Shown: positions 7,166 through 15,051 of the stretch, piece by piece
Position numbering within the stretch: the stretch's first letter is position 1
Layout: every line of letters starts with the position of its first letter
DNA from: Leptospira brenneri
GTDB taxonomy: Bacteria > Spirochaetota > Leptospiria > Leptospirales > Leptospiraceae
Assembly: GCF_002812125.1 (NCBI RefSeq)
Contig: NZ_NPDQ01000015.1
Location: forward strand, 1-21,851
Direction: 5' to 3'
DNA: 21,851 bases
Program-made: the position numbers and the translations under genes
Notes under the pieces: generated by a model
Seen by the model: the letters and a program-made list of their open reading frames with translations, nothing else
Databases searched by the model: none
What the model was told of the DNA's origin: nothing

Positions 7166-7441
7166 TTAAAAATACTCAACATTTGATTGCTGTCCCTTCT
7201 GTCCTGACTTTTTAAAGGAGTTACAAATACCAAGTGGATCCACGCTTGAAACTTGAAATCTGCCTTCTGGATTTGCTTTATCGCAGATATAAGGATCTGA
7301 GACAGTTGAGCGTGATACGTATTTGCAAAATTGGCAGCAATTGATCTGCCTTAATTTGTATTCATTTGCTCTAAAGAATTTTGCCGAAATTTTTTCTTCG
7401 TTTTGGAGTATTTTATACTCCTTATCAATTGTATCACTCAT
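7166..7441 (-). CDS. Cys-rich small protein, possible zinc binder
   Basis: 91 residues with six Cys: CCQFCKY at about 35-41, YICDKAN near 52, and ICNSFK near 73. The spacing suggests a treble-clef or other small zinc site. The first half is charged and helical. The ATG overlaps the ASCH gene stop as ATGA, so it belongs to the same operon. Family unknown; small Cys-rich proteins of this kind are common in phage accessory regions. Confidence 0.65.
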   Translation of the reverse strand: MSDTIDKEYKILQNEEKISAKFFRANEYKLRQINCCQFCKYVSRSTVSDPYICDKANPEGRFQVSSVDPLGICNSFKKSGQKGQQSNVEYF

Positions 7442-7794
7442 AAAGAAACCTCAAAGAATCCGAGTTGTCCCTTACACGGTACAAATTCAATTTTTCTACT
7501 GTTCTGCATCACAAACCCCCATTTACCGAAAAACCATTTCGAAGAAGATTTTTTGATACAATCAACTATTTCTGTTTTTCCAACTATGCCACCTAACAAA
7601 AAGTCTGCTTTAGTTTTACCTGGAAATAAACGAAATTCTTTCTGGAGAAATTCTAATCCGTCTTGGTCAAAGGTTTTTCCCGCATGGATATATACTTCGC
7701 CTCTAACATAGGTATACCAATCGCGATTTTCCAGTGGTTTTAATCCTAAAACAATTGCCTCAGCCCAAGGCTGTCGTATAGATAAACACTTCAT
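7438..7794 (-). CDS. ASCH-domain protein
   Basis: A 118-aa single-domain protein. The diagnostic N-terminus LSIRQPWAEAIVLGLKPLENR (residues 4-24) carries the basic ASCH surface loop, followed by YIHAGK near 34-39, a strand with GGIVGKTEIVDC near 68-79, and WFFGKWGFVM near 87-96. ASCH folds are PUA-like and bind RNA or modified nucleotides; some family members hydrolyse N4-acetylcytidine. Placed among two methyltransferase-type proteins, it may read or process modified bases, but that is inference. It starts three bases after the stop of the membrane-protein gene, with an AGGCGAT ribosome site. Confidence 0.85.
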   Translation of the reverse strand: MKCLSIRQPWAEAIVLGLKPLENRDWYTYVRGEVYIHAGKTFDQDGLEFLQKEFRLFPGKTKADFLLGGIVGKTEIVDCIKKSSSKWFFGKWGFVMQNSRKIEFVPCKGQLGFFEVSL

Positions 7795-7795
7795 A

Positions 7796-8038
7796 TTATT
7801 TATCGCCTAAGATAAGTACTGAAACAAATAACCCAACGGCACCACCTGTTGCAGCACCAACGGAATACTTGATACGATCAAAAATATTACCAAAGGCAAT
7901 TTTTCTAACATTCCAAGTCCAGATGAATGAAATCAAAAAACCGAAAATAATTACCCACATATACTTTTGTTTGCTGATCATATAGGTGTTCGCACAAACG
8001 AATAAAACTTGGAGAAATCCTGTAAAAAACAAACTCAT
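7796..8038 (-). CDS. Small three-helix inner-membrane protein
   Basis: 80 residues with hydrophobic segments at about 3-19, 26-43 and 58-77. The last contains a small-residue packing run (GAATGGAVGLFVSVLI), and the sequence VRKIAFGNIFDRIKYSVGAA sits between helices 2 and 3. It begins three bases after the stop of the upstream gene with AGGAAGG ahead of it. Small membrane proteins of this form recur in phage genomes without known function. A holin role is possible by size and helix number, but no lysin gene adjoins it. Confidence 0.7.
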   Translation of the reverse strand: MSLFFTGFLQVLFVCANTYMISKQKYMWVIIFGFLISFIWTWNVRKIAFGNIFDRIKYSVGAATGGAVGLFVSVLILGDK

Positions 8039-8040
8039 AC

Positions 8041-8640
8041 CTACACCTTCCTGAAAATACTTACAGCTCTTACTCTTCGATTACTTGATATAAACATATA
8101 AATAATTCCCTCTAGAAACCATTCTTCGTTTGACCATTGTGGAACTACCTGGTCCAACCAAACAACATGACCGCCAGGCAAAAGACTTTTCCAACACTCA
8201 TTAAGAACTTTGGGTCGTGAGATCATGCAATATCCATAATGATTTGCATCTTCTTCCGTATAAGGGCAATCCGCGTAAATGATATCGAATCCGCCGGGTT
8301 TGTAGATCCTCGCATAAGAGGAAAGTTTTTCTGCATCGCCAACGATTTCGGATCCATTCGCAGGATTTTTATCCATTCGAAGATAGTTCCCAGGTGGAGT
8401 TTTACCAGAAAACAGGTGTAATATTTCTTTTTTCTCAGGGAATAGCGATGTTGCTCGCGGTAAATATTGTTCGGGATAAGCTCCCCAATAATCGGATGTG
8501 TTTTTAAAATTTTGCCCGAGTCTCCACTCCCCATAAATACTTTCACTGAAAACGTGGAGAGGAGCATATTTTGGAAAAGTGTCCGAATAAAATTTTACCC
8601 GATCATGAACGGTGATTTTTTGATGAAGGATGACTGTCAT
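8041..8640 (-). CDS. SAM-dependent methyltransferase-like phage protein
   Basis: 199 residues with a Rossmann methyltransferase outline: ILHLFSGKTPPGN at 73-85 (SAM loop), an acidic residue after the second strand (D90), ADCPYT at 123-128 in the position of the catalytic D/N-P-P-Y motif, and a late strand LLPGGHVVWLD at 153-163. The catalytic box reads D-C-P-Y rather than D-P-P-Y. The target may be DNA or another small substrate. The start is ATG 8640, overlapping the portal stop as ATGA with GAGGAAG upstream; an earlier start would read into the portal. It takes the place where Mu-like genomes continue with protease and capsid genes. Confidence 0.7.
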   Translation of the reverse strand: MTVILHQKITVHDRVKFYSDTFPKYAPLHVFSESIYGEWRLGQNFKNTSDYWGAYPEQYLPRATSLFPEKKEILHLFSGKTPPGNYLRMDKNPANGSEIVGDAEKLSSYARIYKPGGFDIIYADCPYTEEDANHYGYCMISRPKVLNECWKSLLPGGHVVWLDQVVPQWSNEEWFLEGIIYMFISSNRRVRAVSIFRKV

Positions 8641-10931
8641 GACTTCCTCTTTTCGAAAGATGCAACGACCGTTGTACGGCATTCGGGATGAAGTGGAGGA
8701 ATCTTATTGTTCAGTTTTTTTATAATCTCATCACCAGAGAGGCCTTTTAGGCTTTCGGCTTCTTTCTCGGACGGATTACGACGCTCTTTCCAAAACCCAT
8801 CACGAGTGGGATCATCGTTGATAAAATCATCGACAAAGGAAACTGCTTGCATTACTTCTACTGTTTTCCCTGATACTGCCTTACATATTGTGGAAGTTCG
8901 CTCATCATCGATAATTACATACTCAAGGCGAGAGATTCCTGTTTCATTGAAACGCTTAACTCGCGAAAACGTTCTCGCTCGATAAATCTGGCCGCGAACA
9001 ATGTTATTAAGTTTGTTACTAATTGCAGCTCTCTCGTCTTTAGAAGTTGTCTTTGTTTTTCCTAAGAGCTTGTCCTGTAGATCCTTGATTACTTTGTCGA
9101 CGGAACCAGACTCCAATGCCTGTTCCACTGCAGACCGGATATCGTTGATATCGTCCTCTTTCTTAAACTGCTTACCTACATCGAATTTATAAGAGTTGTT
9201 AAAAAAGTCTAATACGTGTTTGTTTGCATTAACTTTAGGGATTTTTACTTCTTTTCCATCGTTCCCTTTATGGAATTCCTGGCCAGAGTCCCAGGCATCA
9301 GAGATTGATTTTCTGAATTCCTTTTCGAGCTCATCCGGCAGGTCTCCGAGCTCCTTCTCAATCATGCTCAATATCCTGTCGACAGCATCCTCTTTTGAGA
9401 TGTCTGTCTTCCGAATTGCTTCAAGGACAGCCTTTACCTTTTCCTCATAGGAAGAAAAAAAAGTTTCAGCAAAAGAATCTTCTATCGCCTGATAGATTTT
9501 TTTCTCCTCTATAGTCCAAGCACCGAGCTCGACAAATTGTTCGAGGTCTCCACAGGTGCAGTCAGTTGAATGTTCTTCTGAAATAATCATCGCGCTTTCA
9601 CCAGGCTTTTTTTTTTCAGAGAAAGTGAGCCCATCGGTAGACTGTTTTTCTAATTTGGATGGTTCTTGCCACTTGTCAAAACCGAGGAGTTTTGCTCCCA
9701 CATCTGGATCGATTAATCCATCTGCAACTTGTGCTCTAACAAGATCATAGTGGATCTTCGTTGCCTCGTTTGAAATCTTTGTTGCTTCTGCTTCTCCTTT
9801 TGGATCTAAAGTGATAGATTTGCCCCATTTGGCAGATACTGATCGAAATGAATAACCTTTTGCTATTAGGTGGAATCTGATAGCTTGTTCTAAAAAAAGC
9901 TTTGCCGGGTAGGCAATATTTTTCAGCTTCAACAAGAACAGCTTACCTGAGATTTTTGCATATGATTCAGTAACGGAATAGGATCTACCCAAAAGAAACA
10001 GATCAGTATCTATTCCAGAGGAAACCTTTTCCTCTATCCCTCTTGTTATGGAATCATAACCGCCGGTACGAGCTCCATCAGTTAGGGCATAATGTTCAGT
10101 CTTAACTCCGTCGTATGTTGCCATAAAACCAGATGAGGAATTCTTTTCAAAGGCCGCGCGAGCCTTAGCTAAGTGGTCACTTAATTGTTGTTCGTAAGCA
10201 GCGCTATCTGTTCCAGGCAATTGACGAGGTTTTGGGAAACTCGCAACAATGAATCCAAGGAGGCCCCACTTATCCAAAAGTTTTTCCATGTTGGACTGAG
10301 CTTTGAATTGACTGCCGACATGAGGAATTGCAGATGCAAACGGAGGGATGCCATATGGAGAATCTTCATCAGTTTCAATTGCATGATACATGTATTGTAT
10401 TTCGTTTAGTTTTTTGTAACCCAGCTTGGTCTGTTCGTAAGGTAAGAACTTCACAGCCCCTGTTTCCAACGAGACGTCTCTTTTAAAAATTATTTTTGAT
10501 ACAGGAACTGTTCGTATTGATTCAACTGAATCAATGTTTACTGAAGGTATCCACTCAGCAGAAATTGCCCCACAAACAATCGTTTGCCGAAGAAGGCGAT
10601 TTGTTATGCCAGGTTGGCTATCGAAAAACAAACCTATTTCAGCGAGCATCGCTGACTTATTCCGTTCATCTGCATCGATATCCCATTCCAAGCCGGTGTT
10701 TCCTAGCGTGAGTGCTCGTTTCACGGCTTGCGATAACTCCGGGGAGATTCGTGCTAATTTTTTAATCAACCTCACATCTTCAGATGGGTTGTCCTCCGTC
10801 ACTGCTTCAGCTAGAAACGCTTCTATCTCGGCCTTATTTTCTTTTAGTTTCTTTCTGTCATTTGCCCATGTAAAAGGGAGAAAGACTTCGCTATCAAAAA
10901 ATCTATTTCTTATTCTATTCCAAATTCCCAT
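8637..10931 (-). CDS. Portal protein fused to Mu F/gp30-like minor head protein
   Basis: A 764-aa protein. The first ~430 residues fit the Mu gp29-type portal family, the ring through which DNA enters the head: a helical N-terminus, EWDIDADE near 82, SPYGIPPFASA near 193, SYSVTESYAKISGK near 322 and a C-terminal tail of DPKGEAEATK type. The last ~100 residues carry the Mu F/SPP1 gp7 minor-head signature: YVIIDDERTSTICKAVSGK at about 671-689 and PPLHPECRTTV near 745-755. In Mu these are two genes; here they are one frame. ATG 10931 is chosen because it overlaps the terminase stop (TGATG) and has GGAGGA eight bases upstream. Confidence 0.82.
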   Translation of the reverse strand: MGIWNRIRNRFFDSEVFLPFTWANDRKKLKENKAEIEAFLAEAVTEDNPSEDVRLIKKLARISPELSQAVKRALTLGNTGLEWDIDADERNKSAMLAEIGLFFDSQPGITNRLLRQTIVCGAISAEWIPSVNIDSVESIRTVPVSKIIFKRDVSLETGAVKFLPYEQTKLGYKKLNEIQYMYHAIETDEDSPYGIPPFASAIPHVGSQFKAQSNMEKLLDKWGLLGFIVASFPKPRQLPGTDSAAYEQQLSDHLAKARAAFEKNSSSGFMATYDGVKTEHYALTDGARTGGYDSITRGIEEKVSSGIDTDLFLLGRSYSVTESYAKISGKLFLLKLKNIAYPAKLFLEQAIRFHLIAKGYSFRSVSAKWGKSITLDPKGEAEATKISNEATKIHYDLVRAQVADGLIDPDVGAKLLGFDKWQEPSKLEKQSTDGLTFSEKKKPGESAMIISEEHSTDCTCGDLEQFVELGAWTIEEKKIYQAIEDSFAETFFSSYEEKVKAVLEAIRKTDISKEDAVDRILSMIEKELGDLPDELEKEFRKSISDAWDSGQEFHKGNDGKEVKIPKVNANKHVLDFFNNSYKFDVGKQFKKEDDINDIRSAVEQALESGSVDKVIKDLQDKLLGKTKTTSKDERAAISNKLNNIVRGQIYRARTFSRVKRFNETGISRLEYVIIDDERTSTICKAVSGKTVEVMQAVSFVDDFINDDPTRDGFWKERRNPSEKEAESLKGLSGDEIIKKLNNKIPPLHPECRTTVVASFEKRKS

Positions 10932-12625
10932 CAACCGATTCCTCCACCATAACTCCCTCCACTTTCCGATTGTGTCTCAAACGCCAAGCGTAATGAATTC
11001 AATGCCATGCCAAAGTGATTCGGAACCTTTTTCTTAAATCCCCAAAGAGCCTTTCCGTTTTCGTCCTCACCACGTTCTCGGATTAGCATCGTTAGGTGAA
11101 ACTTGAATTCTTCATAAAGAGAAAGATCTGCTGGAGATAACTTCCTTGGGTCGGGAAATAAAAATAATCCGGCTTTGATTGCATCCACAGTCTCTTGCAA
11201 TGAATCATCGCGATTAACTTGTATAACCCCGATTGATTCTGAACCCGGAAGGTTTTCTTCCCTCTCTGCAAACTTTTTAGAAAAAAACTGAATTCGAATA
11301 TTATCGGGGAATTTCAGAGCAGTCTTCATGGAGAAGTTTCTGTTTGGCATCGCATCGATGATTCCAGAATAAACGTTAAAACGTTGAATAGAGTTATAGT
11401 AGTCGATTTCATTTACTACGTGTCCTTTATATAGGCCAATGATCTTGATTCTTCCATCACTAGTAGGTTCGCCATATACGCCATGGATAGTGTCACCTTG
11501 ATCCAAGCCATGAAAAGTGAAATATTGACAGCCATCCTGCAGAACAAAATCAGATTGCCAGCGTTCGATATCTTCCTTTCGAAGAGGCTGCTCTTCATCG
11601 GATGAGTATGGCCAACCAATCACTGAGATGCAGAATGCTTTTCTTTTTGCTGAAGTATTGGCATTTAATTGACGTTTGTATATTTCTGCCGGGTCTTTCG
11701 GTGTCCAGAGTTGCGAAAGCTGATAACCTCGGTGGTCATGCTTTATGTTCTTGTGAACATACTCTCCCTTCTGTGTATCGATTGGTTTTCCGCAACCTGC
11801 ACAAGTATAGAATATGGATCCTGGAGTGGGATTTAATTTTGCCTCTTTATCCTTAAAGCCAAAAATAGAATCATGGTCAGATAACCAGCGTTCTATTAAG
11901 TTATTCCATTCACCACATCCACATCGGTTCATCCAAAAACCTTGAGATGAATTTACAAATTCTGCATGTATTCCTGTATTAGGGAGTCCTGATTGCGAAC
12001 CATACATCAACCAGCCTAGTTTAGATGCTAAAATTCTATCTGGTACGAACTCGACATTTTCTTCGTTGTGCTCTTGTGCCTCGTCTATTCCAATCATGTC
12101 TAAGTCGATTGTTTTTGCCCCACGCTTTGTCCAAGTACCTCTCATCGCAAGGGTGAACTCTCCGAACTTTTTCGTTCTGTTGTTATCTACCTGATTTTCT
12201 TTAAGGAACTGTTGAAGAATTTTACAGTTCATTAGAAAGGGAATGACGCGATCATCGTGGAAATCCTTCATTGATGTATCATCTGGAAAGTATAGCCCTG
12301 CTTTTAGAGCAGTTCCGAGACCTTTCCATGTTAGGCGACCAAGCATCCATGTGCTGAAAATCACCTGAGCAGCTTTTAAAAAAACAAGATAGGGATGGTT
12401 CTGAGATTCTCTGGTGATATATCTCCAAAAGGCATATCCATCAAAACTAAAAGGTACGAGTTGACCGTATGGCCCTTTCACTAATACATTTTGGTATAGA
12501 AACTCTTCAAACGTGCTTCCGGCAACACCATTGCGGTTTGTAGTTTGAGTAACAATACTATCGAGCTCATCGAAAAACCTTTCCGTTGCCGATACAGTTA
12601 GCTTGTTTTTTTTCTCAGCCTTCAC
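10931..12625 (-). CDS. Phage terminase large subunit (GpA/Mu gp28-like)
   Basis: A 564-aa DNA-packaging motor. The ATPase half has a Walker A-like loop KAAQVIFST at 84-92 and Walker B LDMIGIDEAQEH at 175-186. A zinc knuckle follows (C235, C237, C275, C278), as in GpA-type terminases. The nuclease half shows acidic positions D375 (GLDQGD) and D424 (GIIDAMPN). The Walker A lacks the canonical GK[ST]. The C-terminus is Gly/Ser-rich. GTG 12625 is chosen: it overlaps the small-subunit gene by 11 bases and has GAGGAG upstream, while the longer TTG start adds only Arg-rich residues without a ribosome site. Its partner is the small subunit just upstream and its docking site is the portal encoded next. 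Confidence 0.87.
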   Translation of the reverse strand: MKAEKKNKLTVSATERFFDELDSIVTQTTNRNGVAGSTFEEFLYQNVLVKGPYGQLVPFSFDGYAFWRYITRESQNHPYLVFLKAAQVIFSTWMLGRLTWKGLGTALKAGLYFPDDTSMKDFHDDRVIPFLMNCKILQQFLKENQVDNNRTKKFGEFTLAMRGTWTKRGAKTIDLDMIGIDEAQEHNEENVEFVPDRILASKLGWLMYGSQSGLPNTGIHAEFVNSSQGFWMNRCGCGEWNNLIERWLSDHDSIFGFKDKEAKLNPTPGSIFYTCAGCGKPIDTQKGEYVHKNIKHDHRGYQLSQLWTPKDPAEIYKRQLNANTSAKRKAFCISVIGWPYSSDEEQPLRKEDIERWQSDFVLQDGCQYFTFHGLDQGDTIHGVYGEPTSDGRIKIIGLYKGHVVNEIDYYNSIQRFNVYSGIIDAMPNRNFSMKTALKFPDNIRIQFFSKKFAEREENLPGSESIGVIQVNRDDSLQETVDAIKAGLFLFPDPRKLSPADLSLYEEFKFHLTMLIRERGEDENGKALWGFKKKVPNHFGMALNSLRLAFETQSESGGSYGGGIG

Positions 12626-13205
12626 GTTCCGAGCTCTCCTCAATGAAGGCGATATCCAAATTTTTTGAAATTGTAATTTCGAGTTTTAAGTTTTGGAAAA
12701 ATTGTCTGAAGACATCTTGATTAGAATCCATGAATTTTGATAGCTTTGCTGTTTTGCGAATTGCTCGATTGATTCCTTTCGCAATTTCTTCTGGTTCGAG
12801 ACGCTCTCTTTCTTTCTCGAGCATCTTTTCCATATCGTTCATTAAACCACGAAAAGTATTCCATGCTCCTTCGCCGGATTTAAAAGAAACTTTAAGATCT
12901 CCATTTTCATCAAACACTTGTTTTTTGAGTGATCGAAATGCTTTTACTGTATCAATTTTGATGGATGTCAAACTAATCTCTGCATCTTTTAGTGCAGAAT
13001 TTCTAGCCTGACTTTCTATTAAAAGACGATCTTCCAGTGGAGATGTTCCTGTTGCATCATCTTGTTTTTCGAGCCAAGTTCGAATTGTATTGGAGGTAAT
13101 TTTGGGATGTTCTGCTTTGAGAATTGCAGCAATTTGTTCTGCGTTATCACCATTGATAACGTGCATGTTGATTGCACGTCTTTGAGTAGCTTTAGAATAC
13201 GACAC
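12615..13205 (-). CDS. Probable terminase small subunit (HTH + coiled coil)
   Basis: A ~196-aa protein upstream of the large terminase. Residues 6-46 look like a helix-turn-helix (RRAINMHVINGDNAEQIAAI, then TSNTIRTWLEKQ), the DNA-recognition part of small terminases. The middle is charged and helical (MEKMLEKERERLEPEEIAKG) and suits oligomerisation. The identification leans on position. The start is uncertain: GTG 13205 keeps the whole HTH and lies where a promoter would start its RNA, ATG 13163 would cut it, and the open frame continues upstream through an inverted repeat and into the Gam gene. Confidence 0.62.
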   Translation of the reverse strand: MSYSKATQRRAINMHVINGDNAEQIAAILKAEHPKITSNTIRTWLEKQDDATGTSPLEDRLLIESQARNSALKDAEISLTSIKIDTVKAFRSLKKQVFDENGDLKVSFKSGEGAWNTFRGLMNDMEKMLEKERERLEPEEIAKGINRAIRKTAKLSKFMDSNQDVFRQFFQNLKLEITISKNLDIAFIEESSEREG

Positions 13206-13269
13206 AAGAGACGTATTACAGATTGCGACAAGTATCCAACAAATTATCGTTATACTTGTCCCTTGTGTC
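13201..13269 (-). promoter_or_regulatory. Putative packaging-operon promoter with nested inverted repeats
   Basis: On the - strand TTGTTG (13242-13237), an 18-base spacer and TAATAC (13218-13213). Around it are two inverted repeats: GACACAAG (13201-13208) with CTTGTGTC (13262-13269), and GACAAGTAT (13227-13235) with ATACTTGTC (13252-13260). This is the junction between early genes and packaging genes, where Mu-like phages switch on middle/late transcription, so the repeats may bind an activator. Confidence 0.5.
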
Positions 13270-13278
13270 TTTTCTTTT

Positions 13279-13881
13279 TTAAGCTGCAGAGGATCTTTCT
13301 CCTGCACTAACATCATGTTCCGCATCGACTTCAGCTGGAATGATGTAGAGTCTTTCTGATTCTTCAGACAACTCGATTCCGATCGAATTTTTGGAGCCTA
13401 AGGGATCAGCAAGGATTGCATCCTTGTTTAATTCCAATTTGACTCGGAGAAAGTTTTTTGAAAGCGCAGAGACTAGCTCAGCGAATTTTGTATACAATCC
13501 TCCTTTCTTAACAATCGATTCCAAAAATTCAGACGTCGCTCTTGTCTTAATAGATGGTGGAACCCGACGGATTTTAAGGCTACCTGAGACAAGCTTTGCA
13601 GTTTTTCTTGCAGGAAAGTTTGGAAAAAGTTCATTCCGATGCTCTCCCACATAAAACTTAACTCCGGAAGCAATGTGTGCGATTTTTTGATCGTAAGGAA
13701 CAAGCTCTTCCTTCAATTCTTCTCTAATTGCTGCGATCTTGTTATCCGCTAAAGAGATCAAATCCTTTCGAGAGCGAGATACTCTGCCGAGTAGTTCAAT
13801 TCCTCTTTCAAGTTCTTCCTGATCCGCGTAATGATTGTCCGGCATCAACGAAAGAAGATTTTGACGACGCTTACTGAGCAT
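13279..13881 (-). CDS. gam: Gam-like host-nuclease inhibitor
   Basis: 200 residues matching the Mu Gam family in layout: an N-terminal coiled coil (about 25-70) with NKIAAIREELKEELVPYDQK and HRNELFP, then a strand pair around KLVSGSLKIRRVPPSIK (the usual G-x-[IV]-x-x-R-x-x-P-[SP] turn), and LELNKDAILADP followed by GIELSEESERLYIIP, the family's C-terminal core. Mu Gam is a Ku-like dimer that binds double-strand ends and shields them from host exonuclease. It sits after the MuB gene as in Mu. I chose ATG 13881, with AGGAG six bases upstream; the longer frame begins with TTG inside the previous small gene. Confidence 0.85.
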   Translation of the reverse strand: MLSKRRQNLLSLMPDNHYADQEELERGIELLGRVSRSRKDLISLADNKIAAIREELKEELVPYDQKIAHIASGVKFYVGEHRNELFPNFPARKTAKLVSGSLKIRRVPPSIKTRATSEFLESIVKKGGLYTKFAELVSALSKNFLRVKLELNKDAILADPLGSKNSIGIELSEESERLYIIPAEVDAEHDVSAGERSSAA

Positions 13882-14011
13882 TGGCAACTCCTTGACTTGC
13901 GTCGACAACGACCCCCTTAGAGGTTGATTTTACCATTTGTGCAGGAGGAACGGTTCTCCGTTTTTTCTTCGCTGCGGTTTGTTTCTTTGCCTGTTTTTTC
14001 TTAGCTGGCAT
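13871..14011 (-). CDS. 46-aa Lys-rich basic protein
   Basis: A short gene between the MuB-type and Gam-type genes. It starts at ATG 14011 with AGGAG ten bases upstream and ends overlapping the Gam start by 11 bases. Residues 1-19 are MPAKKKQAKKQTAAKKKRR, an alanine/lysine run like the tails of histone H1-type bacterial proteins; the rest is neutral. It is likely to bind DNA or RNA through charge alone. The good ribosome site and coupling to gam argue that it is real. No family is recognised. Confidence 0.7.
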   Translation of the reverse strand: MPAKKKQAKKQTAAKKKRRTVPPAQMVKSTSKGVVVDASQGVANAQ

Positions 14012-14040
14012 ATTGATTGTCTCCTTATACTAAAAAATGA

Positions 14041-15051
14041 TCACTCGACTTCAACTGATGAGAGGACTGGAGATTTTTTCCCGGTACGCTCTCTGTAAAT
14101 ACGATCTAACGATGTTTTTGCGATGGATTCATCCTTTGGATTTTTGCCAGGATGAAATAGAGATTCTTCGATTTTTCTATTATCAAAATCCTTTCCATAA
14201 TCATCCTGGATCCTTCGGCGGAGTTCTCGTTTTGAAATTCTAAGCCTTTCCATCATGGTGCGAATTCCGTCGGAAATTACGTTTCGCAAATAACTCTCTC
14301 GGATGATTCCGTCTTTTTGAAATTCAGGATATGAGAAGGAAATTGCCTTGATGAGATTTTCTACTGAAAGTGGATTCTTGGATGAAAGATTTGAGTAAAA
14401 AAGTTCCTTCGTTTTTTCTCCGGTCTTTCCTTGTGGAAACTTAATATTGAATCCTTGTTCGGCTATAGATAAAAGTTCTACTCTTGTAAGCGGTTTACTG
14501 CGGAAAGAAAATACACGATGGCCAATCTCCGGGCTGTCAAGAATACCGGATAACCTCGTCTCTGGTTTCATAAACATGATGATTGAGAATAAATGACTTT
14601 GGTTTGGTGATGATAACTCCCAAAGCTTTTTTAGATCACGGAAACCACCCCAGCGCAATGCTTGGGCCTCATCAATAACAAGGACCACCTTGCGGTTTTG
14701 TTCTTCCACCCAAAGCAACAATTCCCTTAAGCGGAAATATCTTTCGTTTTGATTTCCTGGAATATTCTCTGCAGGACGTATCGCTCGAATCATATGCCGT
14801 GCGATAAAAGGTATGGAAATTCCAGAGATAGAACTTTCCCAAACGGGTCCTGCATTCACGATGATGTGTTTATTTTTTTTGGCTTCGAGTAAGGATTTGA
14901 TTTGGTTAAACATAAATGTTTTCCCATCGCCAACTTCTCCTTCCACTACCAACCAAGAGTTCGTTTTTACCGCTTCTTTTGCGAGTCTTACAATTGTATC
15001 AGTGTTTCTTGTATTAACGAAACTGGGCCTATATTTTATAACATCTGTCAT
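14041..15051 (-). CDS. MuB-type AAA+ ATPase (transposition target selector)
   Basis: A 336-aa ATPase with Walker A GEVGDGKT at 38-45, Walker B VVLVIDEAQ at 122-130, and a sensor I-like strand near 157 (SIIMFMKPETR). Mu B polymerises on DNA with ATP, delivers target DNA to the transposase and provides target immunity. The C-terminal ~70 residues are basic (RLRISKRELRRRIQDDYGK) and probably contact DNA or the transposase. The ATG overlaps the transposase stop as ATGA, so the two are made together. General AAA+ proteins of the ExeA/TniB group share these motifs, but the pairing with a MuA-type transposase and Gam makes the MuB role most likely. Confidence 0.88.
   Translation of the reverse strand: MTDVIKYRPSFVNTRNTDTIVRLAKEAVKTNSWLVVEGEVGDGKTFMFNQIKSLLEAKKNKHIIVNAGPVWESSISGISIPFIARHMIRAIRPAENIPGNQNERYFRLRELLLWVEEQNRKVVLVIDEAQALRWGGFRDLKKLWELSSPNQSHLFSIIMFMKPETRLSGILDSPEIGHRVFSFRSKPLTRVELLSIAEQGFNIKFPQGKTGEKTKELFYSNLSSKNPLSVENLIKAISFSYPEFQKDGIIRESYLRNVISDGIRTMMERLRISKRELRRRIQDDYGKDFDNRKIEESLFHPGKNPKDESIAKTSLDRIYRERTGKKSPVLSSVEVE

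Noticed and set aside
7123..7233. Longer start of the DNA methyltransferase with a hydrophobic N-terminus
   Set aside because: The extra 37 residues read like a signal peptide, overlap the previous gene and its promoter, and are absent from the normal family N-terminus [11 protein letters not shown].
8223..8567. 114-codon frame overlapping the 8041-8640 methyltransferase
   Set aside because: Same strand, different frame, no family features and no ribosome site; the other frame carries clear motifs.
10534..11037. A 167-codon rightward frame opposite the portal/terminase junction
   Set aside because: Ser/Phe-rich, low-complexity translation typical of the antisense of a real gene, with no ribosome site; it crosses two well-supported genes.
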